From the NCBI GenBank assembly GCA_017311315.1, contig CM029660.1, positions 31,257,410-31,321,409 on the forward strand: a DNA stretch of 64,000 bases, given 5' to 3'. The DNA comes from Dendrocalamus latiflorus. Its lineage: Eukaryota > Streptophyta > Magnoliopsida > Poales > Poaceae. The notes beneath the pieces were generated by a model. It was not told where the DNA came from. It made no database searches and worked only from the letters and a program-made list of their open reading frames with translations. Made by a program: the position numbers and the translations under genes. Position 1 is the stretch's first letter. Each line of letters begins with the position of its first letter. Below, in pieces: positions 45,785-57,329 of this stretch.

Positions 45785-46820
45785 AAATCAAAAATAGGCT
45801 CGGACGATTGAGCGTATCAGCCAAATCTTGCAGCCAAAAACGTACGTCGCCATCTTCTTCAGCTTTCTTGATGCTGATGTAAATGAAATCGCCACCATAT
45901 CTAATTCTCTTTGTCGTCTCCATGCTGCTTGACACGTCTATGTGCGTGTTTCCTTCCTATTTCACTTGCTATGTACGTCGAGGAAGCTGCCTGGCACGCC
46001 CATCGCCCAGCAAGACTGGTAAAACGAGCCCCAAACAAACGCAAGTATACACAAACATCACTGATGTAATGGCAATGCGTAGTTGGTTTGCTATGTTTAG
46101 GACTAAGATGCTGCTTTTGCCTCAGCGGCTTGACTTGTCAATTAGTTTAGTCAGGAAACAAGCAAGATTAAAGAAGAAGAAGAAAAAAAATCGAAACTAG
46201 GGAACGGACCCATGGTTTTGCAAGAAGAGGATGGTGATAGCCGGACCGGAGCAATCATATGATGCGCATCCCAAGAAAGAAAGAAAGGCTCCTGGGGTTT
46301 TCTTTCTTGCGAGTCTGGCTAGTGACTGATCCGCCTAATTACACAGAAATTTCCATTGTGCTAGTACTAAATCTGCGTAGCGTTTTATTTCCACTAATTA
46401 AATTCAGTTTTGCCAGGTTCTTGGAATGTTCCTGGCTGCAGGAGATTTGCTTGATGCATTACTGATTTAAGTACGGATTAATAGCAGGACACTAACCTGC
46501 GGCTTGTCCGTTTTATTAGTGGAGTCGGAGTAGATTTGATCATTTTACAACTACGCATATAGGCCCAATTGACCTGCGTTTCCAACTATTCACAAACACA
46601 AGAAGAACGGCAATGTTTTCGCTCATGCATCTATCACGGAAGTTCTGTGAAAAGTTGTACTAATAAAACTTGTAGTGATACAACAGGTCAAACCTCAATG
46701 GCTCAATTGCTAAAACTGCCATAAAAAGAAAGTGAAGTACGCACAAATCACTCACAAGTCACTACTACTCAGTCCTCTGACTCATATTACTCTTCTTGTC
46801 CAGGCCAACCTCAGTATAAT
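45785..46820. other. Intergenic region
   Basis: No recognised gene. The frame at 45883-46200 has no known domain. Confidence 0.45.
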
Positions 46821-46821
46821 G

Positions 46822-47035
46822 ATTGTACTCCTGCTGATTAATGATTGATAATGGCTCTTGGTCTTAAAAAAAAAAAAGAACCTGCTTTGCACACCAGCTC
46901 TCTCCAATTTTTTTCTGTTTCTATTAACAGAAACCGTTGCATTCTTGCAGATTGTACTCCTGCTGACTAATGATTGATAATGGCTCATGGTCCCTCCAAA
47001 AAAAACTGCCCTGCACAGTAGCCCTCTCCAAATTT
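46822..47035. repeat. Direct repeat, period about 129 bp
   Basis: ATTGTACTCCTGCTGA(T/C)TAATGATTGATAATGGCTC occurs near 46822 and 46951. Each copy is followed by an A-run, CCTGC(A)CA and CTCTCCAA(A)TTTT. Confidence 0.75.
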
Positions 47036-47039
47036 TCTT

Positions 47040-47285
47040 TTTCGCTCGTTTCAGCTTCAGTTTCTGACTTTTGGTTTCTAGTTTACTATTTTTTTAATTT
47101 TGTCTTTTTTTTTACTTTTTAACCTTTTCTTTTTTCCCTATATTTCTTTGCATTGTTCAAAATAGACTAACTTGTTTTTTATTTTTAAATTTTTTAAAAT
47201 TTAATTACACAAAAAAACCACTAACAATTACAATGCAAAATAAGTCAGCTACAGTAAAAAAAATCATAAGCTTATATAAACCGAA
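47040..47285. repeat. AT-rich dispersed repeat, copy B
   Basis: Shares CCCTATATTTCTTTGCATTG, TTTTTAAATTTTTTAAAATT and the AAACCAC block with copy A at 8390-8615. Termini not defined. Confidence 0.5.
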
Positions 47286-47804
47286 CTGAGCGGGGACATA
47301 TACAGATTGCAGTCTTGCAGATGTAGCCCTGATCCAAGAAAGTACACGAAATGACTGCAGGTGCTACTATTATAGTAGTGTTTTAAGGTATCTTTTGTTT
47401 GTTAATAGTCGGTTAATGTGCGCAAGGATATGTACATTTTGTGCAAATTTCCGAGTGTCCCATGGCACAGTGCATGTGCGCATTCGGGCAGAGAGAGATG
47501 CCCCTGTAAATTCCTCCCAGCATCATCGATGTGATATGTCTCCCTTCAGTTCTTTCCACTACCATGTCGCCATCCTTTTGTGTGTGCGCAAGCGCGCGCG
47601 TGTTCAAGCAGTCTGAGTTCATACGGCAGGGCCCGGATCGACGCGGAGTGCCTTGCCTTACCGAATCTTTTTCTCTTGCTTCTAGCTAATTACTCTAGGC
47701 CACGTCTAATTGACAAGTTCAGAAGGCGTCATGCATGACCCATCACTCATCGTTCTACCCAGCCGTGTTCAGCTGGGAGCTTATCTGGATGGACAGGTCA
47801 TGGA
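47286..47804. other. Intergenic region
   Basis: No gene or repeat recognised. Confidence 0.45.
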
Positions 47805-48828
47805 TAAGGCTGTAAGAGCCGAGCTCGAGCGAGTTTGACCTGATAAGCTCGAGTTCGGTAGAAACTTGAGATGAACTTAAGCGAGCTTGAGTTTCCTTCG
47901 AGTTTTAAGCTGGGCTTGAGTTCGGCTCGGACAAAGCTCGGGCTCACTCGAGCTCAGCTCGTGTAGGCTCGGTAACGTATGAAGTGGCGGCGGTGCTCGA
48001 GGTTCTTGAGGATGGAGGGCACGAGCGGCTCAAGCACCTCGGGTTCGAAGAGGCAGAAAAAGATGTGGAGCGTGACACCGCGGATGTACTTGTTGGGGGT
48101 GCTGCAGGTTGTTGCGGAGGTTCTGGGAGATGAGGATCATCTCCGGGAGGACACATCCAGCAGCGTCGCGCTTGTCTATGATCTCGACGTAGAGGAGGAG
48201 CACCTTTTGGATGGTGTGGTCCACGGAGGGGAGAACATAGCGGATGATGGTGATGAAGAACTGCGGGAGGGTCTCACCGTTGAGGAGCAATGTGACGGCA
48301 CACTTCATGGCGTCGACCTTGGTGGCGATGTTGCTGCCCTCCAGATCCGCCTTGATCTCACTGGCCATGGCAACGGAGCCCTTGTCGAAGTGGACCAACA
48401 GCGTGCACAACTTCTCCATGGTGTCGGCGCCGGATTTGCGGAGGAGGAGGCGACGGTGGTTGGATCTGGGCGGGGGTGCATTGGGATCTAGGAGGGAGCG
48501 GAAGGAGGGGAGTGGCGGCCGCTGGGGGATTGGGGCCTAGGGGTGGATGGGGATCCAGGAGGGAGGGAGGGAGCCGGAGAAGGGGAGTGGTGGGTGGTGA
48601 GGTGAAGAAGAGGCCACTAGACTGGGGAGTTGGGCTATTGGGGTTGCGTCGTTGCGGAAGGGGAATAGCTGGCTACTGGCCCATGCGTGAACGAGCTCCA
48701 TCGAACTATTCGAGCTCGGTTCGAATAGGCTCGCGAGTTTTAGATCAAGCTCGAGCTCAACTCATCTGGAGCCTATACCGGACTGAGCTCAAGTAGCTCA
48801 TGAGTCTTGAGCTATTTTTACAGCCCTA
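47805..48828. mobile_element. hAT-like element carrying a beta-COP fragment
   Basis: Ends TAAGGCTGTAA (47805) and TTACAGCCCTA (to 48828) are inverted repeats with one mismatch and of the TAGGG-type seen in the other hAT elements here. Subterminal GAGCTCGAG motifs are frequent at both ends. No clean 8-bp TSD remains. The interior is GC-rich and carries the start of a coatomer gene. Confidence 0.65.
47980..48419 (-). pseudogene. Captured coatomer beta subunit (beta-COP) N-terminal fragment
   Basis: From the ATG at 48419 the frame reads MEKLCTLLVHFDKGSVAMAS and continues through LLLNGETLPQFFITIIRYVL and VLPEMILISQNLRNNLQHP. This is the N-terminal HEAT-like part of beta-COP, a COPI vesicle coat subunit acting in Golgi-to-ER traffic. 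A one-base insertion near 48098 shifts the frame; the next phase continues YIRGVTL...EPLVPSIL...LEHR to about 47985. The rest of the ~950-residue protein is absent and no intron interrupts the fragment. Upstream GC-rich DNA to about 48560 may be captured 5' UTR. The fragment lies inside a hAT-like element. Confidence 0.85.
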
Positions 48829-48964
48829 CATAATGCGATAGAGAGAAGGAAATCAAGACAAGGACGTACTCGTGCCAACTACGCTTTCAAAACTGGATCA
48901 GTTGCGAGTAAATCTCCCTGTTACATCTTGACTAATGCCGTGCTTTCATATAACAACATGCTTA

Positions 48965-49065
48965 GAGGAATAGTACCTTTTTTTAGCAGAAGATAGGAAT
49001 AGGAGTACTTTTTTTTAGCCGAGGATAGTACCTTTTTTTTTTTACAGAGGATAGGACCACGAGTA
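48965..49065. repeat. Short degenerate tandem repeat
   Basis: Three or four units of GAGGATAG(T)AC(C)TTTTTTTT with variable T-runs and AGTAC. Confidence 0.6.
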
Positions 49066-49945
49066 CTAGATGTTAATCAACGAACTGATTCCAAGAGAAT
49101 TTCTGCTAATGATTCTTGTAAGTAAATAGTGTGCCCCGTGTTAAAGCCCCTACCTATGTTCTGCTATTTATAGTTGGTGTGAAATTCACAATATAATTTA
49201 GCAATTGTAACTCATTCAATTTCTTTCCATATAGTAAGGCTTATGCTTTGGGTAATTCTTAAGTAGAAACCTGATCAGCACACATTTTCTAAACTATAGA
49301 TAACCTATCCAAGTGTTTAGGGACAGTATGCAATTTATGGCAATTGACCTGGGCCGGAGTTGACCCTACTGGGCTGTGGCCTAGTAATCTTTGTGGTGTA
49401 AAATGCCTCTAGGCGGCCGAGCCCAATTGACTCTCAGGTCTACCTGGTACAATCTCTTGGCCGAACATTAGGAAATGAATCTCTCCATCATTATCATACG
49501 GTTGATACCGAAAGTGCTTAATGCTTTAGAATTGGAATAAACCCTTCAGAAAGATAGTGCATCTAAACATTAAAGGCACCACACATATTCAGATCACATT
49601 AAAGCAACATAAGAAAAGACAAAGAGTACACTAATCATATGCTGTTCTTGTATAGATGCCACATCAAGCCCTCACGACATACTACCAAAATTGGGCATCA
49701 ATACAATACGAAACCGTGCAGATATGCCTTCGATCTCCAAGCAACGACACAAGTAAGCATACATAGTACAGTATTATTTATCCGAACATAAGAACCTATA
49801 TTTAGACGACATACACAACCTTCTAGCGTGTGCTAGTAATTCCTGATCTGTACATAAGTACCATAGAATATTAGATGATTGATTCATATTGTCGATGAAA
49901 GCTCTTACATCATGTTATTGATGCAGCAGTATGGTTGCTCAACGC
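49066..49945. other. Intergenic region
   Basis: AT-rich DNA without recognised genes. It is the 3' flank of the peptide candidate at 49946. Confidence 0.45.
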
Positions 49946-50092
49946 TCACGCGTTCTCTGAACAGTTGCAACAGCAGAGGGCGCACAGGATACGCCTCAAA
50001 ATGCTATTCCGGAGAGCGCCGCGGCGGGTGCACCCTTGATTCCTCTCGCCATCGCCGCCGTTGTTGTTGCCGGCGGTGGAGGGTGCCTCCAT
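49946..50092 (-). CDS. Candidate 48-residue Cys-rich peptide gene
   Basis: The minus-strand ATG at 50092 opens 48 codons to TGA at 49946. The product begins MEAPSTAGNNNGGDGERNQG, is basic in the middle (RNSILRRI), and ends with a cysteine cluster, LCALCCCNCSENA. A consensus TATATAAGG lies 103 bp upstream, at 50195-50203, in a clean AT-rich promoter context. There is no signal peptide; the Cys cluster next to a short hydrophobic stretch suggests possible S-acylation or metal binding, which is inference. I recognise no family. The local jump in GC limited to the frame supports coding, but length alone cannot exclude chance. Confidence 0.4.
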   Translation of the reverse strand: MEAPSTAGNNNGGDGERNQGCTRRGALRNSILRRILCALCCCNCSENA

Positions 50093-50194
50093 GGAGAATT
50101 AGAGACTAATGTGTTAAGTATAGAGAATATATGCAATGAAGTTGTTTTACTCTTATACCTGGTCACCTTCTCCAAGAGTGATGGATGATGTCCT

Positions 50195-50203
50195 TATATA
50201 AGG
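50195..50203 (-). promoter_or_regulatory. TATA box for the 48-codon candidate gene
   Basis: The near-palindrome CCTTATATAAGG gives TATATAAGG on the minus strand, about 105 bp before the ATG at 50092. Being nearly symmetric, it could also serve the plus strand. Confidence 0.5.
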
Positions 50204-50698
50204 TTCAGAGTGTGTGCGCGAGTGATAGAATGTTGTCCTTTTGTATTAATTTTTATTGATAATTTTTTATTGTAACTTATGGTTTCTAACTAAAAATAAA
50301 TAGAAATAATTGAAAAAAGTGGTTTTTATAAGAAGACGAGTGTTGTAAAAAATGAAGAAAAGATGTATGTATGTGACGGGAGCGAGAGGAATAGAGTGTG
50401 TGATGTAATCGTGACTCGTTGTTTTATCTCTAAAGTGAGACAGTAGCGAGAGGAATAGAAAATAAAAATCATTTTAAAAAGTTAGTTGTTTATATTGGTT
50501 TTTAACTTTTCAAAATAGAAACTAAAAACAAAAATCAATATGAATAAGATTGAGTGCGGAACAAAGGCAGTAAGAACATAAAAAGGATACACACTTTCGG
50601 CAGTATCGAAGCTCCAAGCTCACTAGTAAGAGCAGCAGTTTGTTAGTTAATTGTGCATTACGCATCGACGAACGCCTAATGAATCAGGCGAGCACTTA

Positions 50699-50982
50699 GG
50701 CCATTCTCAGTGGAGAGTTTCATGGCGTTGTTTCCAAGACTGCCACATCATGTAAAATGAAATGAAACATGGATGAAACATCCATCCTCAATGCATAGTT
50801 TCATTCTATTGTTTCATAGACATTTAATTTCATGACTCATATAGAGTTGGTAATCGTGCCAAGAGAGTTTCATCTAGATGAAACTCACTTCTTCTCTCTC
50901 TTCTTAAAAATGTTGCCATATCATCAAAAATGCCTATGTAGCAGCCTATTAAATGCAAATGAAACTCCCACTGAGACTGGCC
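50699..50982. mobile_element. PIF/Harbinger (Tourist-like) MITE, 284 bp
   Basis: The left end GGCCATTCTCAGTGGAGAGT and right end CTCCCACTGAGACTGGCC are inverted repeats with few mismatches. TTA flanks both sides (50696-50698 and 50983-50985). The interior repeats GATGAAAC-type motifs. Confidence 0.88.
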
Positions 50983-51339
50983 TTACACCGTAGAAAGAAA
51001 GACTCGCGGTCTAGTCATACTTCAATGAAAACGATGAAACCCCTCGAGGTATCTATACCAAACATGGGCCCTACAATCTGGCCAGGTTATGCTTCTGCAC
51101 GGATTACATAGCATCAAATCTTTATGAAAGACCATGTATTCTAGCATCTAATCTCAGTTTCAGTTGTTGTAGTAGTAAAGTTCCTTTGTGTTTTCTTATG
51201 TTTTCTTATGTTTTCTTATGATTGCGGTATCCGAAGAACATCAACAACTTGACGGTCGGCCAGCTTGTAATTGACGAGAACTTAGATTAATTCGTCGTTG
51301 ATGTACGAGCACGACACTCAGGTCCTGCTTCACACGAGT

Positions 51340-51510
51340 TCAACTTTTGGTTTCTTAATTGCATCTTTTTTAGTTTTTTATTTGTTTGCATTATTTGTAA
51401 TGATATAATATTTTCTATTTTTAATTTAATTACTCAGAAAAAGCTAGCAGTCGTTACAGTTCATTTTCAGTCGCTACAGTGCATCAGAAGCCATGGCTTA
51501 TAGGGTCTGT
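51340..51510. repeat. AT-rich dispersed repeat, copy C (weak)
   Basis: Shares CTTTTTGGTTTC-, TTTGCATTAT- and TTTTTAATTTAATTAC-like blocks with the copies at 8.4 and 47.1 kb. Weak similarity, ends undefined. Confidence 0.35.
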
Positions 51511-51792
51511 TCTTTTTTGCTACGGCTTGTAACTTTTAGGCTATTTATACGAGAGATTACAAAGTAACAGAAACTCACGTACGATTTAGAACCTCAAAAT
51601 TTGTGCCACGGTTTAGAAAGAGTGCTAGTGCATGTATGATGATTTGTGCGAATATTTATAGACATGTGGGCCATAGGCTCCCATTCATCCGTAACAATCT
51701 TGTAATTAAGAAGCCATTCATACGTGGAAAATAAGTACTTGATAAATTGAGGGACGATACGAGAAAATTCAGGATGTTTTGTCATAAAACAT

Positions 51793-53636
51793 TGTTAATG
51801 TATGTGAGTTAAATTTCAAATTTGCGAGAGATTTAAATTTCTGTCAGTTTTTGGTTCCTAGCGGTCTGACCGGCTCGACTGAGTGGTCAAACCGGCCAGG
51901 GGGAATCGGTCAGACCGACCAAGGAAATTGGTCAAACCGGCCGCCCTCTGATTTCGGCAGTAAGCTCTAAAATTTCGTTGAGGATTAGGTAATTTGGTTC
52001 TAGGTCATAGTATTCATGTTTTATAAAGTATGTTTGAGCTAATACAGGTCAAGTTGTGAAGAAATCGTGTCCAAAAATGATTTTGTTTTTTTGGATGTGC
52101 AGAAAAGCTTAGAGTTAATTATGGTAAACGGCGAGGATCGAAACTATGATTATGAAGGATACGAGATCCAGAATGGTCAAGAATGCTGGGTGAGATGGTT
52201 GACCTTAAGCATATCACAAAGAAGGCAAGGAATGTTGAGGGAAAGGTTCGAGCGACGGGTTGCACTAAATGGTTTGGTTGATCCAAGTGAGGCGTGGTCC
52301 GGTGAAACTAGAACAGGGGAGACTTGCCAACACACAACAAGCCATTGGTGCACCTACACGTGGCAAGTATGATGATTTCTTACAAGAAAAGATAAAGACT
52401 GGGCTAAGGCGAGGGTATTTTGGTAGTTTGCCAATATCAAAAACTTCGTTAGATCAAAACAATAGTGCTTGAGCGGCGTTTGAGAAAACAGTTTAGGTCA
52501 AGGAGATACTGAGAAAATCAAGTGGATCAAAGGCTAATGACTTAGCAGGTTCGGACTCATATGCTTTGAAAAGTGTACATAAGTTAAGTGTGAGTGTAAA
52601 ACCCATGTTATGCGGTTTCAATGGGTTCCCCTATTTGTGCTCATGGATAGTATCCATTAGAATTAGATGTGGACTTGTTGCACCATCTATTTAGTGGATG
52701 GAGGTGGAGACTTGTAAGCTAACCATTCTTGAGTTAGGATTAGAGTTTGAAAGAGAAGAGTGAGTGATGTGGTGTGTTTTCTTGTCCTTATGGAGTGGCT
52801 ATAAAACCTCCATTATCAAGTAGAAATATAATCAAGTTTGTTTATCTCTCATGGATCCTTCCTTTCTTAGTTGATTTGTTCTTGTTGTTTGTTCTTTGTC
52901 TTTTCTCTTCCCTTCTTGATTTTGCTGATGCCAAACACGTGTAAGTAATAGAAATGACTTATGTAGATCAAATCACATCCATCTAGGCATTTTGGTTTGC
53001 AAGATCTCGAAGTTATGTGGTTCTTGTATATTTTGAAGCCCTTCTTAAGAAACCTTGATTTAAGGACTTTGGTTTTGATTTGTTGGTTGGTTTTTCTTGT
53101 TGTGACAAATGAGAACACATCTAAAGTCATCTTGGCTGTTCTTAACCCATGAGCAAGTTGTTTGTTAATATTTTATTATTTGACTTGTTTTGGTGCAATC
53201 TTGTATGTTGAGGAAAGATTGGGACATTGGCCAAGATCATCTCGATCCTTAGATGGATAGGTTTCTGAGACTCTCAGTAAGGTGTATGCGATGTTTGATC
53301 TCATTTGATCATAAATTTTGAAGTTTGCACCAAAATGGTTTGGACTCAAGATAATTTTATGTTCTGGGAATAGAAGAGCTGTCAAATCACTCCTGGGCCT
53401 AGTTAGACTGTCGGCTTAAAGCCGGTTAGACTACTGGTCTTACCACCAACGTGCCACCAGTCAAACAGGCCAGGTATAGAGCTGTGCTTTTGTTGTTTTA
53501 GGTTGTAGCTTGGTTGTTGGCTAAAAAAATCTGATCTTCTTAGCTCTCTAACTCTAGAGGAAAAGATTTATGCCATTTCGAGAAAAAATTGAGAAGACAC
53601 CATTCACTCCTCTGTTGCTATTGTCGATCCTATGTA
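51793..53636. mobile_element. Probable solo LTR, 1844 bp
   Basis: Starts TGTTAATGTATG and ends GATCCTATGTA. The flanking 5-mers AACAT (51788-51792) and AACAC (53637-53641) differ at one base. It holds GGTCAGACCGG(C) repeat units near 51855-51955. It shares blocks with the fragments at 19.8-20.46 kb and 1-1516. No gag-pol is attached. Confidence 0.6.
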
Positions 53637-53929
53637 AACACAAGTGTGAGCCTTTTCCCATTTTTCTCAGAGAAGGTTATAAATCGTCTTGCTCTTTCCA
53701 ATGTTCCCTTTCAACTTTGAATGCTAGTCCTATTTGAGCACTGATCATACATTGTTCAAATCGAACTATTAAGTGGAAGGGGTAACAGTTGCTTTGTTCA
53801 AAGGATCTAAAGAAAAAAGTAGTGCATACCTACTTTGTACAGAGAGCATTTTGGAAGACTTATGGTTGAACCTGACCAAATTTAGCCAAATTGTTCCAAG
53901 TTTGAATGTGCAACCAAGGACTAAGGAAG

Positions 53930-54215
53930 ACAATTTTTTGTAAATAATCTATTTTTTAATCAAAATTACAGAAATATAGCCGTGTAAAATTTTTAACAAG
54001 AATAACCTCCAGTCACCGAACCATTGGGCGATTGGAATCTGTTGCCCAACGGCCACACGACACAGAGGCTATCCCTGGGCCGTTGAGTGACATATATTCG
54101 TCCAACAGTCAGGCGATTGGGACCTGTCACCCAATCGTCGAGCGACTATAGTTCCAGTCGCTTGACTATTGGGCAATTAGAACTCGCCCATTTTTGCGCA
54201 ACTAGGCCCCCAACC
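53930..54215 (+). repeat. Left long terminal inverted repeat of the MULE
   Basis: About 286 bp, matching the right end in inverted orientation along its length. It contains several TTGGGCGATTGG/CCCAATCG(C)C palindromic motifs. Confidence 0.88.
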
Positions 54216-54759
54216 GCGCATGGGGGTAAATAACAATTGTTGAAGATAGGTAACATTTATCAAATTTTGTCTATGAGTTATATTTTGCAGGGAAAAATGG
54301 AGACAATGTCGGTTGATCCATTTATGATTTTCCTTAATTATGAATTTTAGAAAATATGTTAGATTCGTAACAACAGCTTGCGATCATCGTATGTTGTTGT
54401 AGTGCAAGAAATTTTGTGAAATTTTATTTGAGAATGATTGAGATAGCAAGGATTGATAAGTATGAAGGTAAGTGATATTGTTATACAACTGGAAATTCAT
54501 ACATGGAGGAGAACTTGTTTTTTCATGTTGTTGGATGCCTTGCTACACGGAAAAACTGAATGCGAAAAGACGAGGACAAGTGCTTTTGTAAAATAAAATA
54601 GACTTCGTAATAAAGCTGGACATAACACAGTGCACAGGGTTTGGTTACATGTATAAGAACAAGCATCATACACGATTCAACAAACCGAAGTACTCGTACG
54701 ATACATATGCGCCTTTTTGGAATGGAAATAAATTCTACCTTCAGGGGACTAGTGCGAAA

Positions 54760-55070
54760 CGGTCTGACCTACTACGTGGACCGGGGCCTTTTTTCCTTCC
54801 TTGCAAACTCAGCATTGAACTTCCCGGTGGCCTCTGTGGTCTTGGCCACCATTTTCCTCTTTTCTCGTGCTCCCTCTTGCAAGCCTCACGCTCCCTATGT
54901 GTGCACACCTCGAGATAATCTTTTGTCTCCTGATGTATATGCTCAGTTTGCTCATCGTTACGGCGCTCCTCCTCCTGGATCTCGCAGGCCCTTTTGACAT
55001 CCCACTCCTCAAAGTCAAGAGCCCACTTGTTATGTAGGTGGATCTTTAGGTCAATTCATTTGCGGTACCC
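54760..55070 (-). other. Possible coding remnant, charged helical segment
   Basis: One minus-strand frame reads KWALDFEEWDVKRACEIQ and continues acidic/basic alternating (EEERR, HREREACKREHEKR) without a stop for about 80 codons. It looks like a charged coiled-coil end of a transposon protein. No start or end was established. Confidence 0.3.
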
Positions 55071-55696
55071 ACATAGCGGTTCTAGGGACTGCGGGTAAAC
55101 GGGAGAGGTTGTTAGTGCATACTTTAAAAGAGAAATAGTAGGAGAACACACTGTAACTGGTCCTTACTAGCTGCCGATGGATGCTCGTGTCTCGACGGTG
55201 GTTGGGATAGCCATAGGAGTAGTTTGCGCAACCCTAATAACGCATGCTTAGGCTGAGCCATTTCTTAGACTTGAAAAACTTTCATGGGTCCTTGCACCAA
55301 CAGAGGGACGGTGTCTCTCCTTCGGGCAGGTGTTGCAATGAACACTCGGTTGGAATGTTCGGGATGAGGTTGCTGCTACGAGGGGCGTCATTATGGGGAG
55401 CTAACCTCCTGGCATGCCCTGCTTGTTTGGCCCAGGCTGCCATAGCCCTTGCTCGTTCGTCACAAGTCGCAGCAGACCTTGCTAGTTGGCGGGTCTCATC
55501 ATCTTATCCCATTGCTTCTTCTGCCTTTTGTCCATCCTGACGTGGTAAAGCAAGCTCTGGTGTAGTGTTGGGTTTGGTTGTGTAGTATTCTCTTTCAGAT
55601 CTCTTTCACCTCTTGTTATGAGGCAAAGGGTTGACATGGTGTGGTTATTTTCATGTGAGTAGCCTGTGAGGCAGAGCGATGCCCTGTCTTTCGGAA

Positions 55697-56345
55697 AAGT
55701 TCCAGACGAAAAGCTGCCCCATCTGGGCTTCTCACAATGTAAAGCTATACCCTTTGGTCTCATCACTACGCAAAGCTAGCCTGTCTAGTCTTGTCACTGC
55801 ATAAAACCGCACCCTTTGGTCTTGTCACTGTCTAAAGCTGGCATGTCTAGTCTTGTCACTGCGCGAAGCCGCACCCTTTGGTCTCATCACTATGCAAAGC
55901 AAGCCATCTAGTTTTGTCACTATGTAAAGCTGCCCCATCTGGTCTTGTCACTGTGCAAAGCTACCCCATCTGGTCTTGCCACTGCACAAAGCTGCACCAT
56001 TTGGTCTTATCACTTTGCAAAGCTGGCCTGTCTAGTCTTGTCACTACGCAAAACTGCCTCATCTGGTCTTGCCACTGCACAAAGCTGCACCATTTGGTCT
56101 TATCACTTTGCAAAGCTGACCTGTCTAGTCTTGTCACTACACAAAGCTGCCCCATCTGATCTTACCACTGCGCAAAGCTGCACCATTTGGTCTTGTTACT
56201 ATGCAAAGCTGACCCGTCTAGTCTTGCCACTATGTAAAGTTGCCTCGTCTGGTCTTGTCACTGTGCAAAGCTACCCTGTCTAGTTTTGCCACTGCACAAA
56301 GTTGCACCCTACGGTCTTGTCACTGCGCAAAGTTGTCTCATTTGG
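55697..56345 (+). repeat. 31-bp minisatellite, about 20 units
   Basis: Units such as GTCTTGTCACTGCGCAAAGC followed by TGC(A/C)CCATTTG repeat about twenty times with substitutions; alternate units often differ (TGCACCATTTG versus TGGCCTGTCTA), giving a weaker 62-bp higher order. Because 31 is not a multiple of three, frames stay open in more than one phase and give repetitive Leu/Ser/Cys peptides. I do not regard these as a gene. The array ends about 70 bp before the TATA box of the GRF-finger gene. Confidence 0.92.
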
Positions 56346-56412
56346 GGCAAAGCTGCACAAAGGTAGCACATGACTCAGTTTGTCATAAAGCACGTTGCCT
56401 CCCCCCACAGGC

Positions 56413-56420
56413 TATAAAAT
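56413..56420 (+). promoter_or_regulatory. TATA box of the GRF-finger gene
   Basis: TATAAAAT, 61-68 bp before the ATG at 56481, directly after the minisatellite. Confidence 0.65.
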
Positions 56421-56480
56421 ACACACCCTACCCGCTTGATAGTAGGAAGAACTACCTTCTCTATCCTAGAGTAACATACC

Positions 56481-57076
56481 ATGGCAGACACCGAGGGGCT
56501 TGTCGAACATAGTTCACCAAAGGAAGACCTTCTGCTGGAAAGGAGGGAGGACTTCGGCCCTAGCAACCTCTTGATGCCAAACAGGCGTGCTCAACTGGTT
56601 TAGCTGAAATACAAACATAGGGATGACGCGATTGTGCAAGTCACAGAAGACCATTTCAATGGCAGTCGATGTTTCTTCCGATACCCACAGTTTGGGGTAA
56701 AATTAGACAATCGTCTATTTTGTACTACTGCTAATAGAGTTTTGATGTTAACCTTCCTTTCTAGCAGATGACCAAATACGACTTTATCCGCTGGATCAAT
56801 CCTCCCCATGAACGGTACGTTATGAGGTACATGGATGCATTGTGGGAGCAAATCTTTGATTGGAGGTGCGGATTGGAAGTCTCAAAGAGAACAATAACAA
56901 TAACGCAAGGGCACAACGAGGAGGTCATCAACATAGAAAGTTCGTACAATCCAGCATGCTATTGCGTGAACCCTAGCTGCATATGTGCGTGCCACTATAA
57001 CAACGGCCAGCCACGTCTGAGGCATCCCCCTCTACAACACTCCATGTGGGTAACTCGAAGCACATTCTACCAGTAG
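56481..57076 (+). pseudogene. MULE accessory gene with GRF-type zinc-finger-like motif
   Basis: The ATG at 56481 opens a frame (MADTEGLVEHSSPKEDLLLE...) with one in-frame TAG at 56601-56603. A GT-AG intron spans 56697-56767, and exon 2 runs 56768-57076 to TAG. Across the junction, RCFFRYPQFG joins KYDFIRWINPP, resembling the second half of a GRF zinc finger (aromatic-rich RFF-CP...FF-W-D). The usual first Cys pair is not evident. A later Cys cluster, CYCVNPSCICACHY, follows at about residues 139-152. Similar GRF-finger frames occur in plant MULE and retroelement accessory genes; a nucleic-acid-binding role is inference. It is transcribed opposite to the transposase, from its own TATA box. Confidence 0.55.
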
Positions 57077-57329
57077 GCACGCATGGGGAACGTTGTACCA
57101 TAGTACTCTCCCTTGTTGTCCGTGGTATTGTTCAATGTCCTAAAACATGTAATTAAATGGTTTACACATTGGTGCGGTTGTCATTTATTGAGTGCACTGT
57201 TCCAGTGGTGCATCGCGTGTATTGAACTAGAGGCGTCGACACGGATCGAACAAACGGACATCATAAAAAGGAGTACAAGTAAGAACGCAACAGTATTGCA
57301 AACATCACATAGTAAGTAAAAAATATAAG

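Noticed and set aside
47979..48491. 170-codon plus-strand frame
   Set aside because: Shadow of the minus-strand beta-COP fragment, whose protein match is clear.
55878..56283. Repetitive Leu/Ser/Cys frames as a possible repeat protein
   Set aside because: Period 31 shifts phase every unit; peptides follow from the DNA repeat and have no start context.
55697..56345. Regular 31-bp repeats that could suggest a CRISPR array
   Set aside because: Units are directly adjacent with no unique spacers, and the host is a plant. It is a minisatellite.
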